A DNA stretch of 33,545 nucleotides, taken from assembly GCF_000740775.1 (NCBI RefSeq), contig NZ_JFGS01000037.1, positions 1 through 33,545 on the forward strand. Reading direction: 5' to 3'. This stretch comes from Haematobacter missouriensis (lineage in GTDB: Bacteria > Pseudomonadota > Alphaproteobacteria > Rhodobacterales > Rhodobacteraceae). Within the stretch, counting starts at the first letter, position 1. Each line of letters begins with the position of its first letter. Positions 14,904 to 23,862 of the stretch are shown piece by piece. The notes beneath the pieces are model-generated. The model saw only the letters and a list, made by a program, of their open reading frames with translations. It did not search any database and had not been told where the DNA came from. Made by a program: the position numbers and the translations under genes.

Positions 14904-16586
14904 TCATGCAACGATCCCCATTTCGCAGAGCTTCAGCATCTTTTCTCGAACTTGCTGCGCTCGCTGCTCCAAGAATTGCCTGTAGTCGCCGGCTACCATT
15001 TCGTCATACGGGATGAGGTGGCTTCCGAGGCGATGACGAACCTCCGCCTCACCGAGCGGTGTGCCATCCAACCGCTCAGCCAGATAGCGGTCCGGCTTCT
15101 TGTCCGATATGTTCCGGTTGGTCTGCCAGGTCACGAGTGCGCAGTTGAGCGAACGATAGATCTCCGCATCGGAAAAATCTTGCCGGTTCAGGTGCGCGTC
15201 CGGGAAAAGATGATGATATTCTCGCTTGGGCAGGTTGGCGCGGCTAACCGTGCTGCCGTCTGCAAGGTCAAGGCCGCCCTGGTGCAAGGCCAACGCCAGA
15301 ATGGCGCGCCCCAGACGGTCCTTGTTGGTCGGCCACCGTGCCGCAATCAGCTCGTCCGTTTGCGGCAGTGGATATTGTTCATTGTCGAAAATGGCAGGCT
15401 GGGGCGCATCCGCCTGGGTGATCAGCGCCCGCAGTTCCAGATAATCAGCAAGCGCCCGCGAGTTCGTGGATTTCTCATACCTGTTGGAAAAGAATGCGCG
15501 CCACAGATACTTTCGGAGAATGGTGCGTGCGCGCCCCTCGCTATCGAGCCCTTGCGGTGCGCCAGCCCATAGTGCCGTCAGTACCGGAAGCACCACGTCG
15601 GTTGGCAATCGCTTGGCGTCAAATACTCGCTCTTCCTCCAGAAATGTGACGGTGCGCTGGACGCCGCTGACTAGCTCATCCCAATGCGCTAGCAGAGCTT
15701 CGCCAAAACCCTTCGCGAGATAGGTGGCATTTGTCGGCGGCTTATCCTGAAGCAGCGCGCTGGCATAGAGAACGAGGTCTTCCGGCTCGTAGTAGGAGAC
15801 AATGCCTGGGCACGCTTCACGGCATGCGCCCACCAGCTCATGCAGCGATTGCCCAAGTGCCGCTTCTACCTGTGCGACGACGATGTCATAGGTCGAAAGT
15901 GGGGCAGCCGATGTGTTCATCTTAATGAACACGTCAAGCGCGGTTTCCTTGCTGGTCGTGACTGGAAGTGAGAGATAGGGCATGTTGAAAGTCGCAAAGG
16001 TTTCACGGACCTTTGCCCGGATCTCGCCAACCTCCTCGCGCTCGTCGGCGTCCGGAATCGCTTCCTTGGCCCACAGCTTGTAACGGTCATTGGCAGCGTC
16101 TCCCGGTGCACACAAATCGAGCGGGATCATGCGACGGCTCCAAAGCTGCGCTGGGTCATTTGCCCAGAATGGCCGCCGCTCCTTGTCTCCGGTCTTCTTC
16201 CATCGGCCTATGGAATCGACATAGTAGGGCATGCCTGATTCCTCATCCTCCGAGAGATAGAGGAAATAGGTCCGATCCTCGTAATTGTTGTGTAGCCCGC
16301 GCCACAGCGCTGTCAGGCGTTGCTGACCATCCAACAGATGCTCCGTAATCCTTTCCCCATCGATAGGGGCACCAACTATTGGCCGGGAAATGAAAGGTTC
16401 CTCATTCCCGATTTCCAATATCAGGACAGCTCCGAGCGGAAGCCGACGCAAAATGGTGTTGAACATCTGCGTGACGTTGGCATGCCCCCATGCTTCGAAA
16501 CGCTGAAACCGGGGAAGAACAGTCTGCCGTGTCCGCACCCGGGAGAACCAATCTGGCAGAAGCCTGTTTTGCGCATTTATTGTCAT
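14904..16586 (-). CDS. DUF262 / HNH (GmrSD- or BrxU-like) protein
   Basis: This 560-residue protein has an N-terminal DUF262 domain with VLPRFQRFEAW (about 23-33) and the nucleotide-hydrolysis motif DGQQR at 86-90 (LLDGQQRLTALW). Its C-terminal domain reads EYHHLFPDAHLN (H458, H459), LNCALVTWQTNRNISDKKP (N481, N490). That matches the HNH/DUF1524 nuclease arrangement of GmrSD, BrxU and SspE, which act on DNA according to its modification state. The start MTINAQNRL at 16586 follows GAGGGGGAAAG and lies 10 bp after the helicase stop. Beside a methyltransferase, it may cut DNA lacking, or carrying the wrong, modification. Family assignment is by motif; substrate is unknown. Confidence 0.87.
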   Translation of the reverse strand: MTINAQNRLLPDWFSRVRTRQTVLPRFQRFEAWGHANVTQMFNTILRRLPLGAVLILEIGNEEPFISRPIVGAPIDGERITEHLLDGQQRLTALWRGLHNNYEDRTYFLYLSEDEESGMPYYVDSIGRWKKTGDKERRPFWANDPAQLWSRRMIPLDLCAPGDAANDRYKLWAKEAIPDADEREEVGEIRAKVRETFATFNMPYLSLPVTTSKETALDVFIKMNTSAAPLSTYDIVVAQVEAALGQSLHELVGACREACPGIVSYYEPEDLVLYASALLQDKPPTNATYLAKGFGEALLAHWDELVSGVQRTVTFLEEERVFDAKRLPTDVVLPVLTALWAGAPQGLDSEGRARTILRKYLWRAFFSNRYEKSTNSRALADYLELRALITQADAPQPAIFDNEQYPLPQTDELIAARWPTNKDRLGRAILALALHQGGLDLADGSTVSRANLPKREYHHLFPDAHLNRQDFSDAEIYRSLNCALVTWQTNRNISDKKPDRYLAERLDGTPLGEAEVRHRLGSHLIPYDEMVAGDYRQFLEQRAQQVREKMLKLCEMGIVA

Positions 16587-16596
16587 TCTTTCCCCC

Positions 16597-19500
16597 TCAT
16601 ACTGGTGCCGTCGCGCGTTCAAGGAGCCGCGGTAAATGAAACTGGATCGCTGTTTCCAAGAATGATGGTTCCCTCTCCACAAGCGGCCCGCGCAGGTAGC
16701 GGGGTTCATGGACGAAACCGGAGGCGACTTGGACGATAGCAAGAATGAACTTTTCCGGCTCGTGCAGGGACGTAATGATCTCCTGACGCGTAACCATCAC
16801 ACTGTCCGCGCCGTCAATGCGCCCCTTGACCTCAATGAAGCGCAGATGCCCCGACCTCGGATCGTGGGAAGCAATATCGTAGCCGATCTTCTGGGCTGAA
16901 ACGTCGACCGGCTCATTACCCAACGCCCGCTCGGCTGCCATGACGGCCTCCATCGCCGCGAGTTCGATGGCGCGACGTGCAGCAGGGTGTTCCGCGAAAT
17001 GACTTGGCACGCTTGATGCCCTGCGTGCTTCCAGCAGGCCACGCGGAATAACCACCATGCCACCCCGGACACGCGGCGGCTGTGATGAGATAAAACGCTC
17101 CCGCTCAAGTTGGTCCATACGGCGCTTCTGCCGATCTGCGAGCTCCTCGGCCCGGCGCTGCGCATTCTGCCAGTTCACCCGCGTTTTCTTGCCGGCGCGT
17201 TCTTCCTCCTTCAGCTCGAAGGCGCGCGAGTCCCAGTAATTGATCTCCTTCTTGAGGCGTGCGCGTACCTCCTGCTCAACCTTTTCGATCTCGGGCAGAC
17301 GTCGCGCCTTGACCTCGGCAACATGGCCCTGGGCCAGTTCGACTGTCGCAAACCGGATCGCGGCTTTCTCCAGATCAGTGGTCAGCCAAGTCTCGTCCAG
17401 AAGATCACGCACGCAGGCAACCTCTTCCGGCGTTGCTGGGCGCAGATTCAAATGCGGCGCGATGCCGGCGTTGACAGTGCTTCCCGCCTTGTCGATCGCG
17501 GCGAACTGGAGCCGCTGTGAAATCACATGCGGTTTGCCGACACTGGTGACGCGGCCGTCCTGAACGGTATGCTCCAGTAGGAAAATCGCCGACAGCGCAT
17601 CGCCAGCATCGGTGTCGTCCACCAGGATCGCACCCTGCCGCATGATTTGCTCATACTGTTCGCGGATAAGGCTGATCACGGCTTCGAGCAGAGGATGGCC
17701 GGGACAAACGAAAGCGGCGACCGGCTGCTGGTTGATCTTGTCCTTCTCGAAGCAGATGCGCTCATACTGCGTCTGAAGCGGCGCGCAGGTTCCGATCTGG
17801 CGATCCCGTTCGCGGATCCGCACCGGGACATGCGTAACCTCCCAACGCCCTTCTTCCCGGCGTTTGATCTTGCCACCCAGATGCTGGAACGCTTCGACGA
17901 AGAAGCTCTGGATATGGTGGGGCTGTAGGCGCAGCGCCTCAGCGCGTTCCATTTCCAGCCGCAATTCCTCGACCCTCGCTTCCGGCATGGTGTCGTTGGT
18001 CAGGGCACGGCGGCGCAGCAGTTCGAGCAAGTGCGCCTGATCGACCGCACCATCGACCTGCTGGAAAAGACGCGCTTTCACGTCCTCCTGCTCGCCATAT
18101 TGGATCGCTTCGAATAACAGATCCTTGAGCGCCACGCCGTCGAACAATTCGCCGAGCACGTCATAGACACGGCCGCCCAGCGCCTCGCGCGCAGCTTCCA
18201 GTTTCTCCAACAGCCGCGCGTAAACCTCGCCTTCGCGCGTATCGGCCGCGACGAGATTCCAGAGGTGGCAGACCTCCATCTGGCCGATGCGGTGGATGCG
18301 GCCGAACCGCTGTTCGATCTTGTTCGGATTCCACGGCAGGTCGTAGTTGACCATGAGATGGCCGCGCTGGAGGTTCACGCCTTCGCCTGCCGCGTCGTTG
18401 GCGATCAGGACCAGCATGTCCTTGTCCTGCATAAAGCGCTCGACGACCTTTCGTCGCTCTTCGCGCGACACGCCGCCGTGGATCACCTCGACGGCCTCGG
18501 GATTGCCGAGCCGCGCCCGCACCTTGTCGAGCAGGTAGTGCAGCGTGTCCTTGGGCTCGGTGAAGATGATCAGCTTGCGGCGATTGCCGGCCGCGTCGAT
18601 CATCAAATCATCGTCGAGGATCCGGTTGAGCTGGCTCCATTTCGTGTCCACGCCCGAGCGCAGCACGCCGAGCGCCATCGTCTCCAGTCCCTTCAGGGTC
18701 TCGACCTCCAGGGCGAGCTGCTCGACCGTCTCGGCCGTCGTCGCGCCCGTCGAGATCAGATCCTCAAGCTCATCAATCTCCTCCTGGCCATATTCTTCGA
18801 TGTTGCCCAGAATGTCGGCATTGACCGTCGGCTCTCCTGCACCAGTCCGGCGGCCCTTGGCGGCAAGGCGGGCTTCGCCCAGCTCATTTTCCAGCCGTTC
18901 GCGGCGGCGTTTGAGGGACTGGTAGATAGCGGCTGGTGATGAGGCGAGACGCCGCTGAAGAATCTGCAAGGCGAAGCCGACATTATTACGCTTCTTCCCG
19001 TCCCCCTCTGCGAAGCGCTGGACGCGGTTCATTTCGGTACGAACATATTCGGTGACGGCGGTGTAGAGCTCAGCCTCCTTTTCGGAGAGCTGATATTTTA
19101 CCGTGCGCGCCCGCCGCTCAGGGAATAGCGGCCGACCATCGAACTTGAGCAGTTCCTCCTTGGTCAGCCTTCGCATCATGTCTTCGGTATCGGCATAGTG
19201 GACACCATCACGGAATCGGCCCTCGAACCGATCACCGTCGAGCAGCGCCATGAAGAGCTGGAAATCTTCCTCCTTACCGTTGTGTGGCGTCGCCGACATC
19301 AACAGCAGGTGCCGACAGACCTGTCCGAGTTTCTGGCCGACCTGATAGCGCCGCGTATATTTGACTTCGCCGCCGAAATAGGTGGCAGACATGCGGTGAG
19401 CTTCGTCGCAGATAATCAGGTCCCATTCGCGCGCGCTCATGAGCTTCTCTTGAAGCTCCTCGTTACGCGCAAGCACATCGAGGCGGACGATCAGCCGATC

Positions 19501-20103
19501 CCGGTCGCTGAATGGATTTCCCGACCGCGAGTTCTCGATCATGTCGCGGGAAAGAATGTCAAATTCGAGATTGAACTTCTGTCCGAGTTCGTCTTGCCAC
19601 TGCTCGACCAGACTGCCCGGCGCAACAACCAGGCAGCGTTCAAGATCACTGCGGGCAATCAGTTCCTTCATCAGCAAACCGGCCATGATGGTCTTGCCCG
19701 CGCCGGGATCATCAGCAAGGAGGAAGCGAAGCGGTTGGCGCGGCAGCATCTCACCATAGACAGCCGAAATCTGGTGCGGCAGCGGGTCGACAAGGCTCGT
19801 GTGGATAGCCAGATACGGGTCGAAAAAATGAGCCAACTTGATGCGATTGGCCTCCGTCACCAAGCGCAGCAACGCGCCATCTGCATCGAACGACCAAGCC
19901 CGTCCGCTTTGTTCAACTTCAAGGCGATGCTCGTCGTCTCGGTACAAAATGGCCTCTGCCACCGCACCGTTGTGATCACGAAAAACGACACTGATCGCCT
20001 GGTCCCCGATCCAGTCGACGGAAACAACATGCACAGCTTGCGCCGAAGCCACGCCTCGAACAGACGCGCCGTTCTTAATCTCCTCAAGCTTCGCTGCCAT
20101 CAT
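16597..20103 (-). CDS. SNF2-like helicase with C-terminal DUF3883
   Basis: This 1168-residue superfamily 2 ATPase has Walker A DDPGAGKT (K137), motif II DEAH at 233-236 and motif III SATPHNGKEEDF (270-281). The second RecA domain shows LIIFTEPKDTLHYLL, ANDAAGEGVNLQ and EQRFGRIHRIGQ. A charged coiled-coil region lies around residues 930-1010. The C-terminal DUF3883 domain has GYDIAS and FIEVKGR (E1091, K1093), a PD-(D/E)XK-like arrangement that may bind or cut DNA. It resembles DrmD-type helicases of DISARM and other defence-linked helicases. GGGGAG precedes tandem ATG codons (20103 and 20100), so the first residue is uncertain by one. It starts 16 bp after the regulator gene. Confidence 0.9.
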   Translation of the reverse strand: MMAAKLEEIKNGASVRGVASAQAVHVVSVDWIGDQAISVVFRDHNGAVAEAILYRDDEHRLEVEQSGRAWSFDADGALLRLVTEANRIKLAHFFDPYLAIHTSLVDPLPHQISAVYGEMLPRQPLRFLLADDPGAGKTIMAGLLMKELIARSDLERCLVVAPGSLVEQWQDELGQKFNLEFDILSRDMIENSRSGNPFSDRDRLIVRLDVLARNEELQEKLMSAREWDLIICDEAHRMSATYFGGEVKYTRRYQVGQKLGQVCRHLLLMSATPHNGKEEDFQLFMALLDGDRFEGRFRDGVHYADTEDMMRRLTKEELLKFDGRPLFPERRARTVKYQLSEKEAELYTAVTEYVRTEMNRVQRFAEGDGKKRNNVGFALQILQRRLASSPAAIYQSLKRRRERLENELGEARLAAKGRRTGAGEPTVNADILGNIEEYGQEEIDELEDLISTGATTAETVEQLALEVETLKGLETMALGVLRSGVDTKWSQLNRILDDDLMIDAAGNRRKLIIFTEPKDTLHYLLDKVRARLGNPEAVEVIHGGVSREERRKVVERFMQDKDMLVLIANDAAGEGVNLQRGHLMVNYDLPWNPNKIEQRFGRIHRIGQMEVCHLWNLVAADTREGEVYARLLEKLEAAREALGGRVYDVLGELFDGVALKDLLFEAIQYGEQEDVKARLFQQVDGAVDQAHLLELLRRRALTNDTMPEARVEELRLEMERAEALRLQPHHIQSFFVEAFQHLGGKIKRREEGRWEVTHVPVRIRERDRQIGTCAPLQTQYERICFEKDKINQQPVAAFVCPGHPLLEAVISLIREQYEQIMRQGAILVDDTDAGDALSAIFLLEHTVQDGRVTSVGKPHVISQRLQFAAIDKAGSTVNAGIAPHLNLRPATPEEVACVRDLLDETWLTTDLEKAAIRFATVELAQGHVAEVKARRLPEIEKVEQEVRARLKKEINYWDSRAFELKEEERAGKKTRVNWQNAQRRAEELADRQKRRMDQLERERFISSQPPRVRGGMVVIPRGLLEARRASSVPSHFAEHPAARRAIELAAMEAVMAAERALGNEPVDVSAQKIGYDIASHDPRSGHLRFIEVKGRIDGADSVMVTRQEIITSLHEPEKFILAIVQVASGFVHEPRYLRGPLVEREPSFLETAIQFHLPRLLERATAPV

Positions 20104-20119
20104 TCATCTCCCCGGGCAC

Positions 20120-21004
20120 TCATAGCTGAAGCTCCGCTCGTTCAAGCGCGTCTTCAGTTTCCTTGCGATTTATTGTCACGATATGCTGAGTGTACGGACT
20201 TTGCTTTGAAGCATCACCAAGTAAGCCAAGGCGCTTCAATACATAGAAGAGCATCGCATAACGAACCGTGAGCACGTCGTTGCCGTGATCTAATCCGTAA
20301 TCTTTGGCGACAACCTGCTTCTGACTAGCCGTCAGAGCAGGATGCGGGCCGATAATCACGTCAAAATAATTGTTCCAGAGCCAGTCCCGCTCTCCGAGTT
20401 CTCCCGGTTCACTCTTGGCGCCAGCATCCAGAACGCGTGGCAGCAGGAAATCTTTGAACTTATGCTCTAGATGACAATAGGCTCGGGCGTGCCAGCGAAA
20501 ACCATCATAGCCGAATGCGTGGGGCGTGATGCGGCGCCAGATTGGGTCTGGCCGAGCCTTGTTCATGGACTGATAGAAAATGTCGATAGAGACGCCTTCG
20601 CGGGTGGCGTCGAGAATTTTACGCAGGACAGCTATGTCTATGTCCCGTCGAGGTGTCATCGCGACATCAGCGCCAGGAAAAACCGAAATCCACGAATCGC
20701 TTGCTGGCACAGAACCTTCGGCAATCGAGCGAAGCTGCGAAAGGTAGATGTAAGGGTCAGGCTCAAGGAAACGCAGGACAAAGCGTTCCGCGGAGACATA
20801 GCGCTTGGCGCGCGTGTCATATTCCATGTTTCCCGGCGCGCGCTCCTGATACAGCGCCAAATCCTTGGACGCCTGCGGCACCGACACACCAAACGTCTCA
20901 ACGAGAGCAGCGCGATTTATGGAGCCCTCCCAAAACAGTCGGAACTCGATGAATTCGAGTCGGCGCTCCACCCCCCACTTCAGCACCGTCGCGGCTTCCG
21001 CCAT
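20120..21004 (-). CDS. WYL-domain transcriptional regulator (BrxR/CapW-like)
   Basis: This 294-residue protein has an N-terminal winged helix (VERRLEFIEFRLFWEGSINR, then ALVETFGVSVPQASKDL). A WYL-type middle domain follows (SIDIFYQSM, RRITPHAFGYDGFRWHARAY) and then a C-terminal extension. This order matches the BrxR/CapW family, dimeric repressors that sit at the head of BREX, CBASS and other defence loci and respond to a ligand bound by the WYL domain. It is the first gene of the minus arm and diverges from the AddB-like gene, so it probably represses both arms from the shared intergenic region. The ATG at 21004 has GAGGCGA upstream; a longer start at 21079 would extend across the candidate operator and is rejected. 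Confidence 0.85.
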   Translation of the reverse strand: MAEAATVLKWGVERRLEFIEFRLFWEGSINRAALVETFGVSVPQASKDLALYQERAPGNMEYDTRAKRYVSAERFVLRFLEPDPYIYLSQLRSIAEGSVPASDSWISVFPGADVAMTPRRDIDIAVLRKILDATREGVSIDIFYQSMNKARPDPIWRRITPHAFGYDGFRWHARAYCHLEHKFKDFLLPRVLDAGAKSEPGELGERDWLWNNYFDVIIGPHPALTASQKQVVAKDYGLDHGNDVLTVRYAMLFYVLKRLGLLGDASKQSPYTQHIVTINRKETEDALERAELQL

Positions 21005-21035
21005 CGTGTTCGCCTCGCACCAGTCAGAATCAAAA

Positions 21036-21066
21036 CTATATGGACAACCCAAAATAGTCCGTGTAT
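21036..21066. promoter_or_regulatory. Imperfect inverted repeat between the two arms, candidate WYL-regulator operator
   Basis: The arms CTATATGGAC (21036-21045) and GTCCGTGTAT (21057-21066) are related by dyad symmetry. GGAC/GTCC is exact, 7 of 10 positions match overall, and the spacer is 11 bp. It lies 32 bp upstream of the regulator start and overlaps the promoter-like hexamers of the opposite arm. BrxR-family repressors bind inverted repeats at such positions; binding here is inferred. Confidence 0.4.
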
Positions 21067-21071
21067 TTAAT
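21041..21071 (+). promoter_or_regulatory. Candidate promoter of the plus-strand arm
   Basis: TGGACA (21041-21046, 5 of 6 to the -35 consensus) and TTTAAT (21066-21071, 5 of 6 to the -10 consensus) are separated by 19 bp, slightly long. The leader to the AddB-like ATG at 21208 would be about 130 bp. On the minus strand TATAGT (21040-21035) could be a -10 for the regulator gene, but no good -35 was found for it. Confidence 0.35.
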
Positions 21072-21207
21072 ATTCCCATTACGGTCGGTCGTCAATGGAC
21101 GATCAGATTCGGGGCGGGAGGCAAAGCATGCGGCGGCAATGGTGGGAGCGCCAGAGCGCAGGCATGTCGCCCGGCCCGAGGCAGAGTCCGGGAGGAGGAA
21201 GACGGTT

Positions 21208-23862
21208 ATGACCCTTTCGCATCGATCCACTCTGGTCGTTCATGGCCGCCTTGCCATGCGTGAGAGTCGCCTGGCGGCGGCCCGAAGCGGCCGGCACGGT
21301 CTTCAGATTATGTCCTTCGAGCAGGCCGCGGTTCGGCTAGCGGGCGGCTTTGCGCGCCCCATTGATGACGACAGCCTGCGTGCGGCCATCCAAATAGCTC
21401 TGCCCGCTACCCCGATGGGGGAGCTAGAGGAAATCAAGGCTCTCCCGGGCATGATCGACGCGGCGGTCGATACGCTTCACAAAGCATGGCGTGCGGGCAT
21501 CAATCTTGCCACCCACGGGGACGACCATCCACGTCTCGCCGCTTTCGCGCAATTGGAAGCTGCCGTTCTCGAGCAGCTTCCGCCTGGTATGATGCGACCG
21601 CTCGACATCGTCACGGCCGCAAACGCCCGTATCGCTCATGCGCAGACGGTCTTTGGTTCGATTGAAATCGTTGGGCTTACTGAACTCTCGCCCTGCTGGC
21701 GGCCGTTGCTCCAGGCCCTCACGGCTTATATCCCCGTGCAATGGACGGCCGGCCCAAGAAGCGTGCCAGCATGGCTGGAGGGCAGTGGCGTCACGATCGC
21801 GGGCGCGCCGGAGCAGACGCCGGGAATCAGCTCCGTGAGCGCGGCGACGTCCTATCACGAGGCTATTGAAGCGATGCGCTGGGCTCGAAGACTACTCTCT
21901 TCGGGTGTACCGGCTTCGGAGATCGCCATCGCGACCGCTTCGCCCGCAGACTATGACGATCATTTCATGGCCCTGCGCACCGATGCCAATACAGACCTGC
22001 ACTTCGTCCATGGTATCCGCACTGTCACTACCCGCGAGGGCCAGGCTGCTGCGGCGCTAGCCGACATTGTGATCCGCGGCCTGTCGCAGTCGCGGCTACG
22101 CCGTCTCGCAGCGCTTTGCCGGGACTGCGGGCCTTTCGAGACCCTGCCCGAAGGCTGGCTGCGGGTGCTGCCGACCGATGCGCCGCTTTCGACCCCGGAG
22201 GCATGGAATCGCCTGCTGGCCAGGCTGACGCCGGAGGATTGGCCCGACGGCGCCGACCACGTTGCGGCGCTACGCATGGCAGTCAAGACTCTTGTGAAAG
22301 GATCGGAAGCCGCCAGCGAGATCGGAGAATCTTTCCTCACGGGCCGCGCCCTCACGATCTGGCGCAAGGCGCTGCTCGCCGGTCCTGCTGCCTCGATCGA
22401 TACGACATTGGAAGCCCTGAAGCAGGACGACGAACTGGAGGCGTGCGTCTCTATCGCCTGGATGCCGGCCAGCGCGCTCGCGGCATCGCCCCGCCGCTTC
22501 GTGCGGCTCCTCGGGTTGAATTCCTCTCGCTGGCCGCGCGGAATAGCCGAGGATCGGTTGATCCCGCACCATATTATTCCGACCCCCGTGCTCGACCCTC
22601 TGCCAGTCAACCTCGCCGACCGCCGCGACTTCGAGACGATCCTCGCGACGACAGCCGATACCATAGTCCTGTCGCGCGCCCGACGTGACAGCGACGGGCG
22701 TCTGCTCGGGCGCAGTCCTCTGCTCGCCGGGCGCGGCGACGAAACCTATCTGCGCCGCAACGCGACGCCAGCGCACGCCTTCAGCGAGACCGACCGCCTC
22801 ATGGCCCGGCCCCAGGAGTTCGCTGCTGATCCGCAAGCAGTCGGTGCGCTGGGCTGTTGGCGTGACTGGCGGCAGGCTGAGATCACTCCCCATGACGGGC
22901 TCGTGCGGGCGGATCATCCACTTATTCTCGCCATCCTCGGCCGCACCCAGTCGGCCAGTTCGCTTCGCCGTCTATTGCGCAATCCGTTGAGTTTCGTGTG
23001 GGTCTATGCGTTCGGATGGCGTGAACCACAGAGCAGCGCTGAACCGCTTGTGCTCGACGCGCTCGGGACCGGCGATCTCGTTCACTTGGTTCTCGACCGC
23101 GCCTTACGCGACCTTGAGACCGGAGAGGGGCTCGCCTCCGCCGACGCCGCGACTATCGAAGCCGCAATCGCGCGGGCTGCACAATCCGTCGCCGCCGATT
23201 GGGAAAGCGAGCGCCCTGTTCCACCAGCCGTCATCTGGAGCCGTACGCTCGACGACGCTCGCGTGCTGGCGAGCCGAGCCTTGACTTACGGTGATGATGT
23301 CCATCCGGGCACACGCTCCTACGGAGAGGTGCCCTTCGGCGGCTCCGAGCCGAAATCCGAGGCAGAGACGCCCTGGGATCCGAATGCGCCGGTCGCTATC
23401 CCCGAAACGGGCTTCAACATTGCGGGCTATATCGACCGGCTCGACATCTCGGGCGATGGTAAGCGCGCCCTCGTACGGGACTACAAGACCGGACGGCCGC
23501 CGCGCGGCGAGATACGTCTGAATGGTGGACGCGAGCTTCAGCGCTGTCTTTACGCCTTCGCGGTGAAGGCGCTTCTCGGCGACGATGTCACCATCAGCGC
23601 CTCGCTGCTCTACCCGCGCGAGCCCGTCGATCTCCAGCTCGACGATCCCGAGGCCGTGCTGGCGGAGTTCACAGGCTATCTGCGCGCGGCACGGTCGAGT
23701 CTCGCCGGAGGCGCGGCCCTGCCTGGCCCGGACACCGGCGGCGACTATGACGATCTGGCCTTCGCCCTGCCGGCCAATGCCAGCGCCACCTATTGCAAAC
23801 GCAAAATGCCTGCCGCCACGGAGCGGCTTGGCGAAGTCGCTCAGGTCTGGGAGGCGGAATGA
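21208..23862 (+). CDS. AddB-like PD-(D/E)XK nuclease
   Basis: This 884-residue protein resembles the AddB/RexB half of an AddAB helicase-nuclease. The C-terminal RecB-type nuclease has GYIDRLD (D743), VRDYKTG (D758, K760) and QRCLYAF in the expected order. The N-terminal part has an inactive helicase-like fold with no Walker A. The cysteines that hold the Fe-S cluster in Bacillus AddB are not seen: only one Cys remains near the end, in TYCKRKMPA, and the upstream position reads LLRNPLSFVW. The ATG at 21208 has a strong GGAGGAGG site; the frame is open back to 21061, but that would cover the promoter. It overlaps the next gene by 4 bp. Being in a divergent pair with a WYL regulator, it looks like a defence-dedicated AddB rather than the housekeeping copy. 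Confidence 0.82.
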   Translation: MTLSHRSTLVVHGRLAMRESRLAAARSGRHGLQIMSFEQAAVRLAGGFARPIDDDSLRAAIQIALPATPMGELEEIKALPGMIDAAVDTLHKAWRAGINLATHGDDHPRLAAFAQLEAAVLEQLPPGMMRPLDIVTAANARIAHAQTVFGSIEIVGLTELSPCWRPLLQALTAYIPVQWTAGPRSVPAWLEGSGVTIAGAPEQTPGISSVSAATSYHEAIEAMRWARRLLSSGVPASEIAIATASPADYDDHFMALRTDANTDLHFVHGIRTVTTREGQAAAALADIVIRGLSQSRLRRLAALCRDCGPFETLPEGWLRVLPTDAPLSTPEAWNRLLARLTPEDWPDGADHVAALRMAVKTLVKGSEAASEIGESFLTGRALTIWRKALLAGPAASIDTTLEALKQDDELEACVSIAWMPASALAASPRRFVRLLGLNSSRWPRGIAEDRLIPHHIIPTPVLDPLPVNLADRRDFETILATTADTIVLSRARRDSDGRLLGRSPLLAGRGDETYLRRNATPAHAFSETDRLMARPQEFAADPQAVGALGCWRDWRQAEITPHDGLVRADHPLILAILGRTQSASSLRRLLRNPLSFVWVYAFGWREPQSSAEPLVLDALGTGDLVHLVLDRALRDLETGEGLASADAATIEAAIARAAQSVAADWESERPVPPAVIWSRTLDDARVLASRALTYGDDVHPGTRSYGEVPFGGSEPKSEAETPWDPNAPVAIPETGFNIAGYIDRLDISGDGKRALVRDYKTGRPPRGEIRLNGGRELQRCLYAFAVKALLGDDVTISASLLYPREPVDLQLDDPEAVLAEFTGYLRAARSSLAGGAALPGPDTGGDYDDLAFALPANASATYCKRKMPAATERLGEVAQVWEAE

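Noticed and set aside
8779-21004. Canonical BREX or DISARM locus
   Set aside because: Several parts are similar, but no PglZ, BrxA/B/L, DrmA, DrmB or DrmC protein is encoded, so neither name fits.
21061-21207. Longer N-terminus for the AddB-like protein
   Set aside because: It would cover the promoter and operator region, and the strong GGAGGAGG site fits the ATG at 21208.
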